Shown: piece by piece, positions 47,530 through 58,588 of the stretch
Layout of the letters: the number at the start of each line of letters is the position of its first letter
How positions within the stretch are numbered: position 1 is the stretch's first letter
Translations under genes and position numbers: made by a program
Assembly: GCA_037783545.1 (NCBI GenBank)
Contig: JBBELK010000488.1
Location: 1-64,000 of the forward strand
DNA length: 64,000 bases
Direction: 5' to 3'
Source of the DNA: Henricia sp. BOLD:AAB3569
Taxonomy: Eukaryota; Echinodermata; Asteroidea; Spinulosida; Echinasteridae
The notes under the pieces: model-generated
What the model was told of the DNA's origin: nothing
The model's database searches: none
What the model saw: the letters and a program-made list of their open reading frames with translations, nothing else

Positions 47530-47845
47530 TTGACAGACTTTCGCAGGGAAATGGCAGAGATATTTCAGAGTTTAGAAAAAAAAGGGGTTGGCGCTTCCTG
47601 AATGCTCCCGCAACCTGTGGCTGTCTGTACACACCTCTTTGGTGTACTCCTGACTCGTGCGCATGCTCAGTCCTTCGGACTGTCGTTGACACGGCCCAGT
47701 TTGGGACGGGATTTTGGTCATAGTGTGGTCCAAACGTCGGCAAATTTGGAGGTCGAAAAATGTTCCGACGAACTTTAAATTTGGCATGCTCCAAAGACTC
47801 TATATTGCGCACTTGTCCTAAACAATTGACAGACTTTCGCCGGGA
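47530..47845 (+). repeat. Monomers leading up to inserted element 4
   Basis: Unit 47530 carries the TTTCGCAGGG, CCTGAATGC, GGTCATAGTG and TTTAAATTTGGC set, plus a private GAGATATTTC. Unit 47826 is interrupted at 47857. Confidence 0.85.
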
Positions 47846-47857
47846 AATGGCAGAGAA

Positions 47858-48045
47858 GTTGTTGTTGTTGTATATTTTATGGCATCTTCGGCAACTAAGG
47901 CCCTTTATGCCATCAACTATACGGTTTTAGCTTAACTATACTATATTATCAGCTTGAGATGACGAAGAAGGAGTTGCAGTTTTAGAAGTGGGAGGAAAAC
48001 CCCCAGAGAAATGCCCCAGGGGAAAACCCACGCGGTCAAGTAGGG
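47858..48045 (-). mobile_element. SINE-like retroposon insertion, copy 4 (188 bp)
   Basis: Same element, orientation and site. Flanking repeats AATGGCAGAGAA are at 47846-47857 and 48046-48057. It has TGGCATCTTCGG like copy 1, to which it lies at offset 33,307 together with several kb of matching satellite. Copies 1 and 4 also share a full-length post-insertion unit. The copies thus pair as 1+4 and 2+3. Confidence 0.87.
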
Positions 48046-49504
48046 AATGGCAGAGAAATTTCAGAGTTTAGAAAAAAAAGGGGTTGGCGCTTCTTGGATG
48101 CTCCCGCAACCTGTGGCTGTCTGTACACACCTCTTTGGTGTAATCCTGACTCGTGCGCATGTTCAGTCCTTCGGACTGTCGTTGACACGGCCCAGTTTGG
48201 GACGGGATTTTGGTCAAAGTGTGGTCCAAACGTCGGCAAATTTGGAGGTCGAAAAATGTTCCGACGAACTTCAAATTTTGCATGCTCCAAAGACTCTATA
48301 TTGCGCACTTGTCCTAAAAAATTGACAGACTTTCGCCGGGAAATGGCAGAGAAATTTCAGAGTTTAGAAAAAAAAGGGGTTGGCGCTTCCTGGTTGCTCC
48401 CGCAACCTGTGGCTGTCTGTACACACCTCTTTGGTGTACTCCTGACTCGTGCGCATGCTCAGTCCTTCGGACTGTCGTTGACACGGCCCAGTTTGGGACG
48501 GGATTTTGGTCAAAGTGTGGTCCAAACGTCGGCAAATTTGGAGGTCGAAAAATGTTCCGACGAACTTCAAATTGTGCATGCTCCAAAGACTCTTTATTGC
48601 GCACTTGTCCTAAAAAATTGACAGACTTTCGCCGGGAAATGGCAGAGAAATTTCAGAGTTTAGAAAAAAAAGGGGGTTGGCGCTTCCTGGATGCTCTCGC
48701 AACCTGTGGCTGTCTGTACACACCTCTTTGGTGTACTCCTGACTCGTGCGCATGCTCAGTCCTTCGGACTGTCGTTGACACGGCCCAGTTTGGGACGGGA
48801 TTTTGGTCAAAGTGTGGTCCAAACGTCGGCAAATTTGGAGGTCGAAAAATGTTCCGACGAACTTCAAATTTTGCATGATCAAAGACTCTATATTGCGCAC
48901 TTGTCCTAAAAAATTGACAGACTTTCGCCGGGAAATGGCAGAGAAATTTCAGAGTTTAGAAAAAAAAGGGGTTGGCGCTTCCTGGATGCTCCGCAACCTG
49001 TGGCTGTCTGTACACACCTCTTTGGTGTACTCCTGACTCGTGCGCATGCTCAGTCCTCCGGACTGTCGTTGACACGGCCCAGTTTGGGACGGGATTTTGG
49101 TCAAAGTGTGGTCCAAACGTCGGCAAATTTGGAGGTCGAAAAATGTTCCGACGAACTTCAAATTTTGCATGCTCCAAAGACTCTATATTGCGCACTTGTC
49201 CTAAAAAATTGACAGACTTTCGCCGGGAAATGGCAGAGAAATTTCAGAGTTTAGAAAAAAAAGGGGTTGGCGCTTCCTGGTTGCTCCCGCAACCTGTGGC
49301 TGTCTGTACACACCTCTTTGGTGTACTCCTCACTCGTGCGCATGCTCAGTCTTTCGGACTGTCGTTGACACGGCCCAGTTTGGGACGGGATTTTGGTCAA
49401 AGTGTGGTCCAAACGTCGGCAAATTTGGAGGTCGAAAAATGTTCCGACGAATTTCAAATTGTGCATGCTCCAAAGACTCTATATTGCGCACTTGTCCTAA
49501 AAAA
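48046..49504 (+). repeat. Monomers following inserted element 4
   Basis: The interrupted unit resumes with CGCTTCTTGG and GTGTAATCC, then 48322 (GTGCATG), 48618 (GCTCTCGC and GCATGATC), 48914 (GCTCCGC) and 49209 (CTCCTCACTC). The GCATGATC unit and its two followers match R1/R2, not the element-1 region, so this stretch combines features of both lineages. CATGTTCAG at 48158-48166 is otherwise confined to S' units. Confidence 0.85.
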
Positions 49505-50952
49505 TTGACAGACTTTCGCCGGGAAATGGCAGATAAATTTCGGAGTTTAGAAAAAAAGGGGTTGTCGCTTCCTGGATGCTCCCGCAACCTGTGGCTGTCT
49601 GTACACACCTCTTTGGTGTACTCCTGACTCGTGCGCATGCTCAGTCCTTCGGACTGTCGTTGACACGGCCCAGTTTGGGACGGGATTTTGGTCAAAGTGT
49701 GGTCCAAACGTCGGCAAATTTGGAGGTCGAAAAATGTTCCGACGAACTTCAAATTTTGCATGCTCCAAAGACTCTATATTGCGCACTTGTCCTAAAAAAT
49801 TGACAGACTTTCGCCGGGAAATGGCAGAGAAATTTCAGAGTTTAGAAAAAAAAGGGGTTGGCGCTTCCTGGATGCTCCCGCAACCTGTGGCTGTCTGTAC
49901 ACACCTCTTCGGTGTACTCCTGACTCGTGCGCATGCTCAGTCCTTCGGACTGTCGTTGACACGGCCCAGTTTGGGACGGGATTTTGGTCAAAGTGTGGTC
50001 CAAACGTCGGCAAATTTGGAGGTCGAAAAATGTTCCGACGAACTTCAAATTTTGCATGCTCCAAAGACTCTATATTGCGCACTTGTCCTAACAAATTGAC
50101 AGACTTTCGCCGGGAAATGGCAGAGAAATTTCAGAGTTTAGAAAAAAAAGGGGTTGGCGCTTCATGGTTGATCCCGCAACCTGTGGCTGTCTGTACACAC
50201 CTCTTTGGTGTACTCCTGACTCGTGCGCATGCTCAGTCCTTCGGACTGTCGTTGACACGGCCCAGTTTGGGACGGGATTTTGGTCAAAGTGTGGTCCAAA
50301 CGTCGGCAAATTTGGAGGTCGAAAAATGTTCCGACGAACTTCAAATTTTGCATGCTCCAAAGACTCTATATTGCGCACTTGTCCTAAAAAATTGACAGAC
50401 TTTCGCCGGGAAATGGCAGAGAAATTTCAGAGTTTAGAAAAAAAAGGGGTTGGCGCTTCCTGGTTGCTCCCGCAACCTGTGGCTGTCGGTACACACCTCT
50501 TTGGTGTACTCCTGACTCGTGCGCATGCTCAGTCCTTCGGACTGTCGTTGGGACGGGATTTTGGTCAAAGTGTGGTCCAAACGTCGGCAAATTTGGAGGT
50601 CGAAAAATGTTCCGACGAACTTCAAATTTTGCATGCTCCAAAGACTCTATATTGCGCACTTGTCCTAAAAAATTGACAGACTTTCGCCGGGAAATGGCAG
50701 AGAAATTTCAGAGTTTAGAAAAAAAGGGGTTGGCGCTTCCTGGATGCTCCCGCAACCTGTGGCTGTCTGTACACACCTCTTTGGTGTACTCCTGACTCGT
50801 GCGCATGTTCAGTCCTTCGGACTGTCGTTGGGACGGGATTTTGGTCAAAGTGTGGTCCAAACGTCGGCAAATTTGGAGGTCGAAAAATGTTCCGACGAAC
50901 TTCAAATTGTGCATGCTCCAAAGACTCTATATTGCGCACTTGTCCTAAAAAA
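49505..50952 (+). repeat. 1,448-bp 5-monomer HOR with 281-bp pair, copy 1
   Basis: Starts 49505 (CAGATAAATTTCGG, A7), 49800 (CTCTTCGG), 50096 (CATGGTTGATCC), 50392 (S, 281 bp) and 50673 (S', 280 bp with A7). The same order repeats from 50953. Confidence 0.88.
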
Positions 50953-52401
50953 TTGACAGACTTTCGCCGGGAAATGGCAGATAAATTTCAGAGTTTAGAA
51001 AAAAAGGGGTTGGCGCTTCCTGGATGCTCCCGCAACCTGTGGCTGTCTGTACACACCTCTTTGGTGTACTCCTGACTCGTGCGCATGCTCAGTCCTTCGG
51101 ACTGTCGTTGACACGGCCCAGTTTGGGACGGGATTTTGGTCAAAGTGTGGTCCAAACGTCGGCAAATTTGGAGGTCGAAAAATGTTCCGACGAACTTCAA
51201 ATTGTGCATGCTCCAAAGACTCTATATTGCGCACTTGTCCTAAAAAATTGACAGACTTTCGCCGGGAAATGGCAGAGAAATTTCAGAGTTTAGAAAAAAA
51301 AGGGGTTGGCGCTTCCTGGATGCTCCCGCAACCTGTGGCTGTCTGTACACACCTCTTCGGTGTACTCCTGACTCGTGCGCATGCTCAGTCCTTCGGACTG
51401 TCGTTGACACGGCCCAGTTTGGGACGGGATTTTGGTCAAAGTGTGGTCCAAACGTCGGCAAATTTGGAGGTCGAAAAATGTTCCGACGAACTTCAAATTT
51501 TGCATGCTCCAAAGACTCTATATTGCGCACTTGTCCTAACAAATTGACAGACTTTCGCCGGGAAATGGCAGAGAAATTTCAGAGTTTAGAAAAAAAAGGG
51601 GTTGGCGCTTCATGGTTGATCCCGCAACCTGTGGCTGTCTGTACACACCTCTTTGGTGTACTCCTGACTCGTGCGCATGCTCAGTCCTTCGGACTGTCGT
51701 TGACACGGCCCAGTTTGGGACGGGATTTTGGTCAAAGTGTGGTCCAAACGTCGGCAAATTTGGAGGTCGAAAAATGTTCCGACGAACTTCAAATTTTGCA
51801 TGCTCCAAAGACTCTATATTGCGCACTTGTCCTAAAAAATTGACAGACTTTCGCCGGGAAATGGCAGAGAAATTTCAGAGTTTAGAAAAAAAAGGGGTTG
51901 GCGCTTCCTGGTTGCTCCCGCAACCTGTGGCTGTCGGTACACACCTCTTTGGTGTACTCCTGACTCGTGCGCATGCTCAGTCCTTCGGACTGTCGTTGGG
52001 ACGGGATTTTGGTCAAAGTGTGGTCCAAACGTCGGCAAATTTGGAGGTCGAAAAATGTTCCGACGAACTTAAAATTTTGCATGCTCCAAAGACTCTATAT
52101 TGCGCACTTGTCCTAAAAAATTGACAGACTTTCGCCGGGAAATGGCAGAGAAATTTCAGAGTTTAGAAAAAAAAGGGGTTGGCGCTTCCTGGATGCTCCC
52201 GCAACCTGTGGCTGTCTGTACACACCTCTTTGGTGTACTCCTGACTCGTGCGCATGTTCAGTCCTTCGGACTGTCGTTGGAACGGGATTTTGGTCAAAGT
52301 GTGGTCCAAACGTCGGCAAATTTGGAGGTCGAAAAATGTTCCGACGAACTTCAAATTGTGCATGCTCCAAAGACTCTATATTGCGCACTTGTCCTAAAAA
52401 A
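50953..52401 (+). repeat. 1,448-bp 5-monomer HOR with 281-bp pair, copy 2
   Basis: Starts 50953, 51248, 51544, 51840 (S) and 52121 (S'). The S' unit here has a private GTTGGAACGGG. It continues into T, C, F and G of cassette 4, whereas copy 1 does not. Confidence 0.88.
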
Positions 52402-53585
52402 TTGACTGACTTTCGCCGGGAAATGGCAGAGAAATTTCAGAGTTTAGAAATAAAAGCGGTTGGCGCTTCCTGGATTCTCCCGCAACCTGTGGCTGTCTGT
52501 ACACACCTCTTTGGTGTACTCCTGACTCGTGCGCATGCTCAGTCCTTCGGACTGTCGTTGACACGGCCCAGTTTGGGACGGGATTTTGGTCAAAGTGTGG
52601 TCCAAACGTCGGCAAATTTGGAGGTCGAAAAATGTTCCGACGAACTTCAAATTTTGCATGCTCCAAAGACTCAATATTGCGCACTTGTCCTAAAAAATTG
52701 ACAGACTTTCGCCGGGAAATGGCAGAGAAATTTCAGAGTTTAAAAAAAAAAGGGGTTGGCGCTTCCTGGATGCTCCCGCAACCTGTGGCTGTCTGTACAC
52801 ACCTCTTTGGTGTACTCATGACTCGTGCGCATGCTCAGTCCTTCGGACTGTCGTTGACACGGCCCAGTTTGGGACGGGATTTTGGTCAAAGTGTGGTCCA
52901 AACGTCGGCAAATTTGGAGGTCGAAAAATGTTCCGACGAACTTCAAATTTTGCATGCTCCAAAGACTCTATATTGCGCACTTGTCCTAAAAAATTGACAG
53001 ACTTTCGCCGGGAAATGGCAGAGAAATTTCAGAGTTTAGAAAAAAAAGGGGTTGGCGCTTTCTGGATGCTCCCGCAACCTGTGGCTGTCTGTACACACCT
53101 CTTTGGTGTACTCCTGACTCGTGCGCATGCTCAGTCCTTCGGACTGTCGTTGACACGGCCCAGTTTGGGACGGGATTTTGGTCAAAGTGTGGTCCAAACG
53201 TCGGCAAATTTGGAGGTCGAAAAATGTTCCGACGAACTTCAAATTTTGCATGCTCCAAAGACTCTATATTGCGCACGTGTCCTAAAAAATTGACAGACTT
53301 TCGCCGGGAAATGGCAGAGAAATTTCAGAGTTTAGAAAAAAAAGGGGTTGGCGCTTCCTGGTTGCTCCCGCAACCTGTGGCTGTCGGTACACACCTCTTT
53401 GGTGTACTCCTGACTCGTGCGCATGCTCAGTCCTTCGGACTGTCGTTGACACGGCCCAGTTTGGGACGGGATTTTGGTCAAAGTGTGGTCCAAACGTCGG
53501 CAAATTTGGAGGTCGAAAAATGTTCCGACGAACTTCAAATTTTGCATGCTCCAAAGACTCTATATTGCGCACTTGTCCTAAAAAA
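51840..53585 (+). repeat. 1,746-bp cassette S-S'-T-C-F-G, copy 4
   Basis: Starts: S 51840, S' 52121, T 52402, C 52698, F 52994, G 53290. T has GGATTCTCC (only copies 1 and 4) but GCCGGGAAATGG and AAAAGCGG, unlike the other copies. C has GAGTTTAAAA. It is followed by W unit 53586. Confidence 0.92.
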
Positions 53586-56500
53586 TTGACAGACTTTCGC
53601 TGGGAAATGGCAGAGAAATTTCAGAGTTTAGAAAAAAAGGGGTTGGCGCTTCCTGGTTGCTCCCGCAACCTGTGGCTGTCTGTACACACCTCTTTGGTGT
53701 ACTCCTGACTCGTGCGCATGCTCAGTCCTTCGGACTGTCGTTGACACGGCCCAGTTTGGGACGGGATTTTGGTCAAAGTGTGGTCCAAACGTCGGCAAAT
53801 TTGGAGGTGGAAAAATGTTCCGACGAACTTCAAATTTTGCATGCTCCAAAGACTCTATATTGCGCACTTGTCCTAACAAATTGACAGACTTTCGCCGGGA
53901 AATGGCAGAGAAATTTCAGAGTTTAGAAAAAAAAGGGGTTGGCGCTTCCTGGATGCTCCCGCAACCTGTGGCTGTCTGTACACACCTCTTTGGTGTACTC
54001 CTGACTCGTGCGCATGCTCAGTCCTTCGGACTGTCGTTGACACGGCCCAGTTTGGGACGGGATTTTGGTCAAAGTGTGGTCCAAACGTCGGCAAATTTGG
54101 AGGTCGAAAAATGTTCCGACGAACTTCAAATTTGGCATGCTCCAAAGACTCTATATTGCGCACTTGTCCTAAAAAATTGACAGACTTTCGCCGGGAAATG
54201 GCAGAGAAATTTCAGAGTTTAGAAAAAAAGGGGTTGGCGCTTCCTGGATGCTCCCGCAACCTGTGGCTGTCTGTACACACCTCTTTGGTGTACTCCTGAC
54301 TCGTGCGCATGCTCAGTCCTTCGGACTGTCGTTGACACGGCCCAGTTTGGGACGGGATTTTGGTCAAAGTGTGGTCCAAACGTCGGCAAATTTGGAGGTC
54401 GAAAAATGTTCCGACGAACTTCAAATTTTGCATGCTCCAAAGACTCTATATTGCGCACTTGTCCTAAAAAATTGACAGACTTTCGCCGGGAAATGGCAGA
54501 GAAATTTCAGAGTTTAGAAAAAAAAGGGGTTGGCGCTTCCTGGATGCTCCCGCAACCTGTGGCTGTCTGTACACACCTCTTCGGTGTACTCCTGACTCGT
54601 GCGCATGCTCAGTCCTTCGGACTGTCGTTGACACGGCCCAGTTTGGGACGGGATTTTGGTCAAAGTGTGGTCCAAACGTCGGCAAATTTGGAGGTCGAAA
54701 AATGTTCCGACGAACTTTAAATTTTGCATGCTCCAAAGACTCTATATTGCGCACTTGTCCTAAAAAATTGACAGACTTTCGCCGGGAAATGGCAGAGAAA
54801 TTTCAGAGTTTAGAAACAAAAGGTGGTTGGCGCTTCCTGGATGCTCCTGCAACCTGTGGCTGTCTGTACACACCTCTTTGGTGTACTCCTGACTCGTGCG
54901 CATGCTCAGTCCTTCGGACTGTCGTTGACACGGCCCAGTTTGGGACGGGATTTTGGTCAAAGTGTGGTCCAAACGTCGGCAAATTTGGAGGTCGAAAAAT
55001 GTTCCGACGAACTTCAAATTTTGCATGCTCCAAAGACTCTATATTGCGCACTTGTCCTAAAAAATTGACAGACTTTCGCCGGGAAATGGCAGAGAAATTT
55101 CAGAGTTTAGAAAAAAAAAGGGGTTGGCGCTTCCTGGATGCTCCCGCAACCTGTGGCTGTCTGTACACACCTCTTCGGTGTACTCCTGACTCGTGCGCAT
55201 GCTCAGTCCTTCGGACTGTCGTTGACACGGCCCAGTTTGGGACGGGATTTTGGTCAAAGTGTGGTCCAAACGTCGGCAAATTTGGAGGTCGAAAAATGTT
55301 CCGACGAACTTTAAATTTTGCATGCTCCAAAGACTCTATATTGCGCACTTGTCCTAAAAAATTGACAGACTTTCGCCGGGAAATGGCAGAGAAATTTCAG
55401 AGTTTAGAAAAAAAAGGGGTTGGCGCTTCCTGGTTGATCCCGCAACCTGTGGCTGTCTGTACACACCTCTTTGGTGTACTCCTGACTCGTGCGCATGCTC
55501 AGTCCTTCGGACTGTCGTTGACACGGCCCAGTTTGGGACGGGATTTTGGTCAAAGTGTGGTCCAAACGTCGGCAAATTTGGAGGTCGAAAAATGTTCCGA
55601 CGAACTTCAAATTTTGCATGCTCCAAAGACTCTATATTGCGCACTTGTCCTAAAAAATTGACAGACTTTCGCCGGGAAATGGCAGAGAAATTTCAGAGTT
55701 TAGAAAAAAAAGGGGTTGGCGCTTCCTGGATGCTCCCGCAACCTGTGGCTGTCTGTACACACCTCTTCGGTGTACTCCTGACTCGTGCGCATGCTCAGTC
55801 CTTCGGACTGTCGTTGACACGGCCCAGTTTGGGACGGGATTTTGGTCAAAGTGTGGTCCAAACGTCGGCAAATTTGGAGGTCGAAAAATGTTCCGACGAA
55901 CTTCAAATTTTGCATGCTCCAAAGACTCTATATTGCGCACTTGTCCTAAAAAATTGACAGACTTTCGCCGGGAAATGGCAGAGAAATTTCAGAGTTTAGA
56001 AAAAAAAAGGGGTTGGCGCTTCCTGGATGCTCCCGCAACCTGTGGCTGTCTGTACACACCTCTTCGGTGTACTCCTGACTCGTGCGCATGCTCAGTCCTT
56101 CGGACTGTCGTTGACACGGCCCAGTTTGGGACGGGATTTTGGTCAAAGTGTGGTCCAAACGTCGGCAAATTTGGAGGTCGAAAAATGTTCCGACGAACTT
56201 TAAATTTTGCATGCTCCAAAGACTCTATATTGCGCACTTGTCCTAAAAAATTGACAGACTTTCGCCGGGAAATGGCAGAGAAATTTCAGAGTTTAGAAAA
56301 AAAAGGGGTTGGCGCTTCCTGGTTGATCCCGCAACCTGTGGCTGTCTGTACACACCTCTTTGGTGTACTCCTGACTCGTGCGCATGCTCAGTCCTTCGGA
56401 CTGTCGTTGACACGGCCCAGTTTGGGACGGGATTTTGGTCAAAGTGTGGTCCAAACGTCGGCAAATTTGGAGGTCGAAAAATGTTCCGACGAACTTCAAA

Positions 56501-56842
56501 TTGTGCATGCTCCAAAGACTCTATATTGCGCACTTGTCCTAAAAAATTGACAGACTTTCGCCGGGAAATGGCAGAGAAATTTCAGAGTTTAGAAAAAAAG
56601 GGGGTTGGCGCTTCCTGGATGCTCCCGCAACCTGTGGCTGTCTGTACACACCTCTTTGGTGTACTCCTGACTCGTGCGCATGCTCAGTCCTTCGGACTGT
56701 CGTTGACACGGCCCAGTTTGGGACGGGATTTTGGTCAAAGTGTGGTCCAAACGTCGGCAAATTTGGAGGTCGAAAAATGTTCCGACGAACTTCAAATTTT
56801 GCATGCTCCAAAGACTCTATATTGCGCACTTGTCCTACAAAA

Positions 56843-58292
56843 TTGACAGACTTTCGCCGGGAAATGGCAGAGAAATTTCAGAGTTTAGAAAAAAAAGGGG
56901 TTGGCGCTTCCTGGTTGCTCCCGCAACCTGTGGCTGTCGGTACACACCTCTTTGGTGTACTCCTGACTCGTGCGCATGCTCAGTCCTTCGGACTGTCGTT
57001 GGGACGGGATTTTGGTCAAAGTGTGGTTCAAAAGTCGGCAAATTTGGAGGTCGAAAAATGTTCCGACGAACTTCAAATTTTGCATGCTCCAAAGACTCTA
57101 TATTGCGCACTTGTCCTAAAAAATTGACAGACTTTCGCCGGGAAATGGCAGAGAAATTTCAGAGTTTAGAAAAAAAAGGGGTTGGCGCTTCCTGGATGCT
57201 CCCGCAACCTGTGGCTGTCTGTACACACCTCTTTGGTGTACTCCTGACTCGTGCGCATGTTCAGTCCTTCGGACTGTCGTTGGGACGGGATTTTGGTCAA
57301 AGTGTGGTCCAAACGTCGGCAAATTTGGAGGTCGAAAAATGTTCCGACGAACTTCAAATTGTGCATGCTCCAAAGACTCTATATTGCGCACTTGTCCTAA
57401 AAAATTGACTGACTTTCGCCGGAAAATGGCAGAGAAATTTCAGAGTTTAGAAATAAAAGGGGTTGGCGCTTCCTGGATGCTCCCGCAACCTGTGGCTGTC
57501 TGTACACACCTCTTTGGTGTACTCCTGACTCGTGCGCATGCTCAGTCCTTCGGACTGTCGTTGACACGGCCCAGTTTGGGACGGGATTTTGGTCAAAGTG
57601 TGGTCCAAACGTCGGCAAATTTGGAGGTCGAAAAATGTTCCGACGAACTTCAAATTTTGCATGCTCCAAAGACTCAATATTGCGCACTTGTCCTAAAAAA
57701 TTGACAGACTTTCGCCGGGAAATGGCAGAGAAATTTCAGAGTCTAGAAAAAAAAGGGGTTGGCGCTTCCTGGATGCTCCCGCAACCTGTGGCTGTCTGTA
57801 CACACCTCTTTGGTGTACTCATGACTCGTGCGCATGCTCAGTCCTTCGGACTGTCGTTGACACGGCCCAGTTTGGGACGGGATTTTGGTCAAAGTGTGGT
57901 CCAAACGTCGGCAAATTTGGAGGTCGAAAAATGTTCCGACGAACTTCAAATTTTGCATGCTCCAAAGACTCTATATTGCGCACTTGTCCTAAAAAATTGA
58001 CAGACTTTCGCCGGGAAATGGCAGAGAAATTTCAGAGTTTAGAAAAAAAAGGGGTTGGCGCTTTCTGGATGCTCCCGCAACCTGTGGCTGTCTGTACACA
58101 CCTCTTTGGTGTACTCCTGACTCGTGCGCATGCTCAGTCCTTCGGACTGTCGTTGACACGGCCCAGTTTGGGACGGGATTTTGGTCAAAGTGTGGTCCAA
58201 ACGTCGGCAAATTTGGAGGTCGAAAAATGTTCCGACGAACTTCAAATTTTGCATGCTCCAAAGACTCTATATTGCGCACGTGTCCTAAAAAA
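56843..58292 (+). repeat. Cassette S-S'-T-C-F, copy 5 (G lost to a hybrid)
   Basis: Starts: S 56843, S' 57124, T 57405, C 57701, F 57997. S has GTGGTTCAAAAGTCGG, shared only with copy 6. The G and W units expected next are replaced by the single hybrid monomer 58293-58588. Confidence 0.92.
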
Positions 58293-58588
58293 TTGACAGA
58301 CTTTCGCCGGGAAATGGCAGAGAAATTTCAGAGTTTAGAAAAAAAAGGGGTTGGCGCTTCCTGGTTGCTCCCGCAACCTGTGGCTGTCTGTACACACCTC
58401 TTTGGTGTACTCCTGACTCGTGCGCATGCTCAGTCCTTCGGACTGTCGTTGACACGGCCCAGTTTGGGACGGGATTTTGGTCAAAGTGTGGTCCAAACGT
58501 CGGCAAATTTGGAGGTGGAAAAATGTTCCGACGAACTTCAAATTTTGCATGCTCCAAAGACTCTATATTGCGCACTTGTCCTAACAAA
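58293..58588 (+). repeat. Hybrid G/W monomer at an exchange point
   Basis: The left side follows G (TTTCGCCGGG, A8). The right side follows W (CTGTCTGTAC, GAGGTGGAAA, CCTAACAAA). In cassettes 2, 3, 4 and 6, G and W are separate adjacent monomers. One crossover between misaligned neighbours, between about 58345 and 58387, deletes exactly one unit and produces this structure. Confidence 0.8.
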
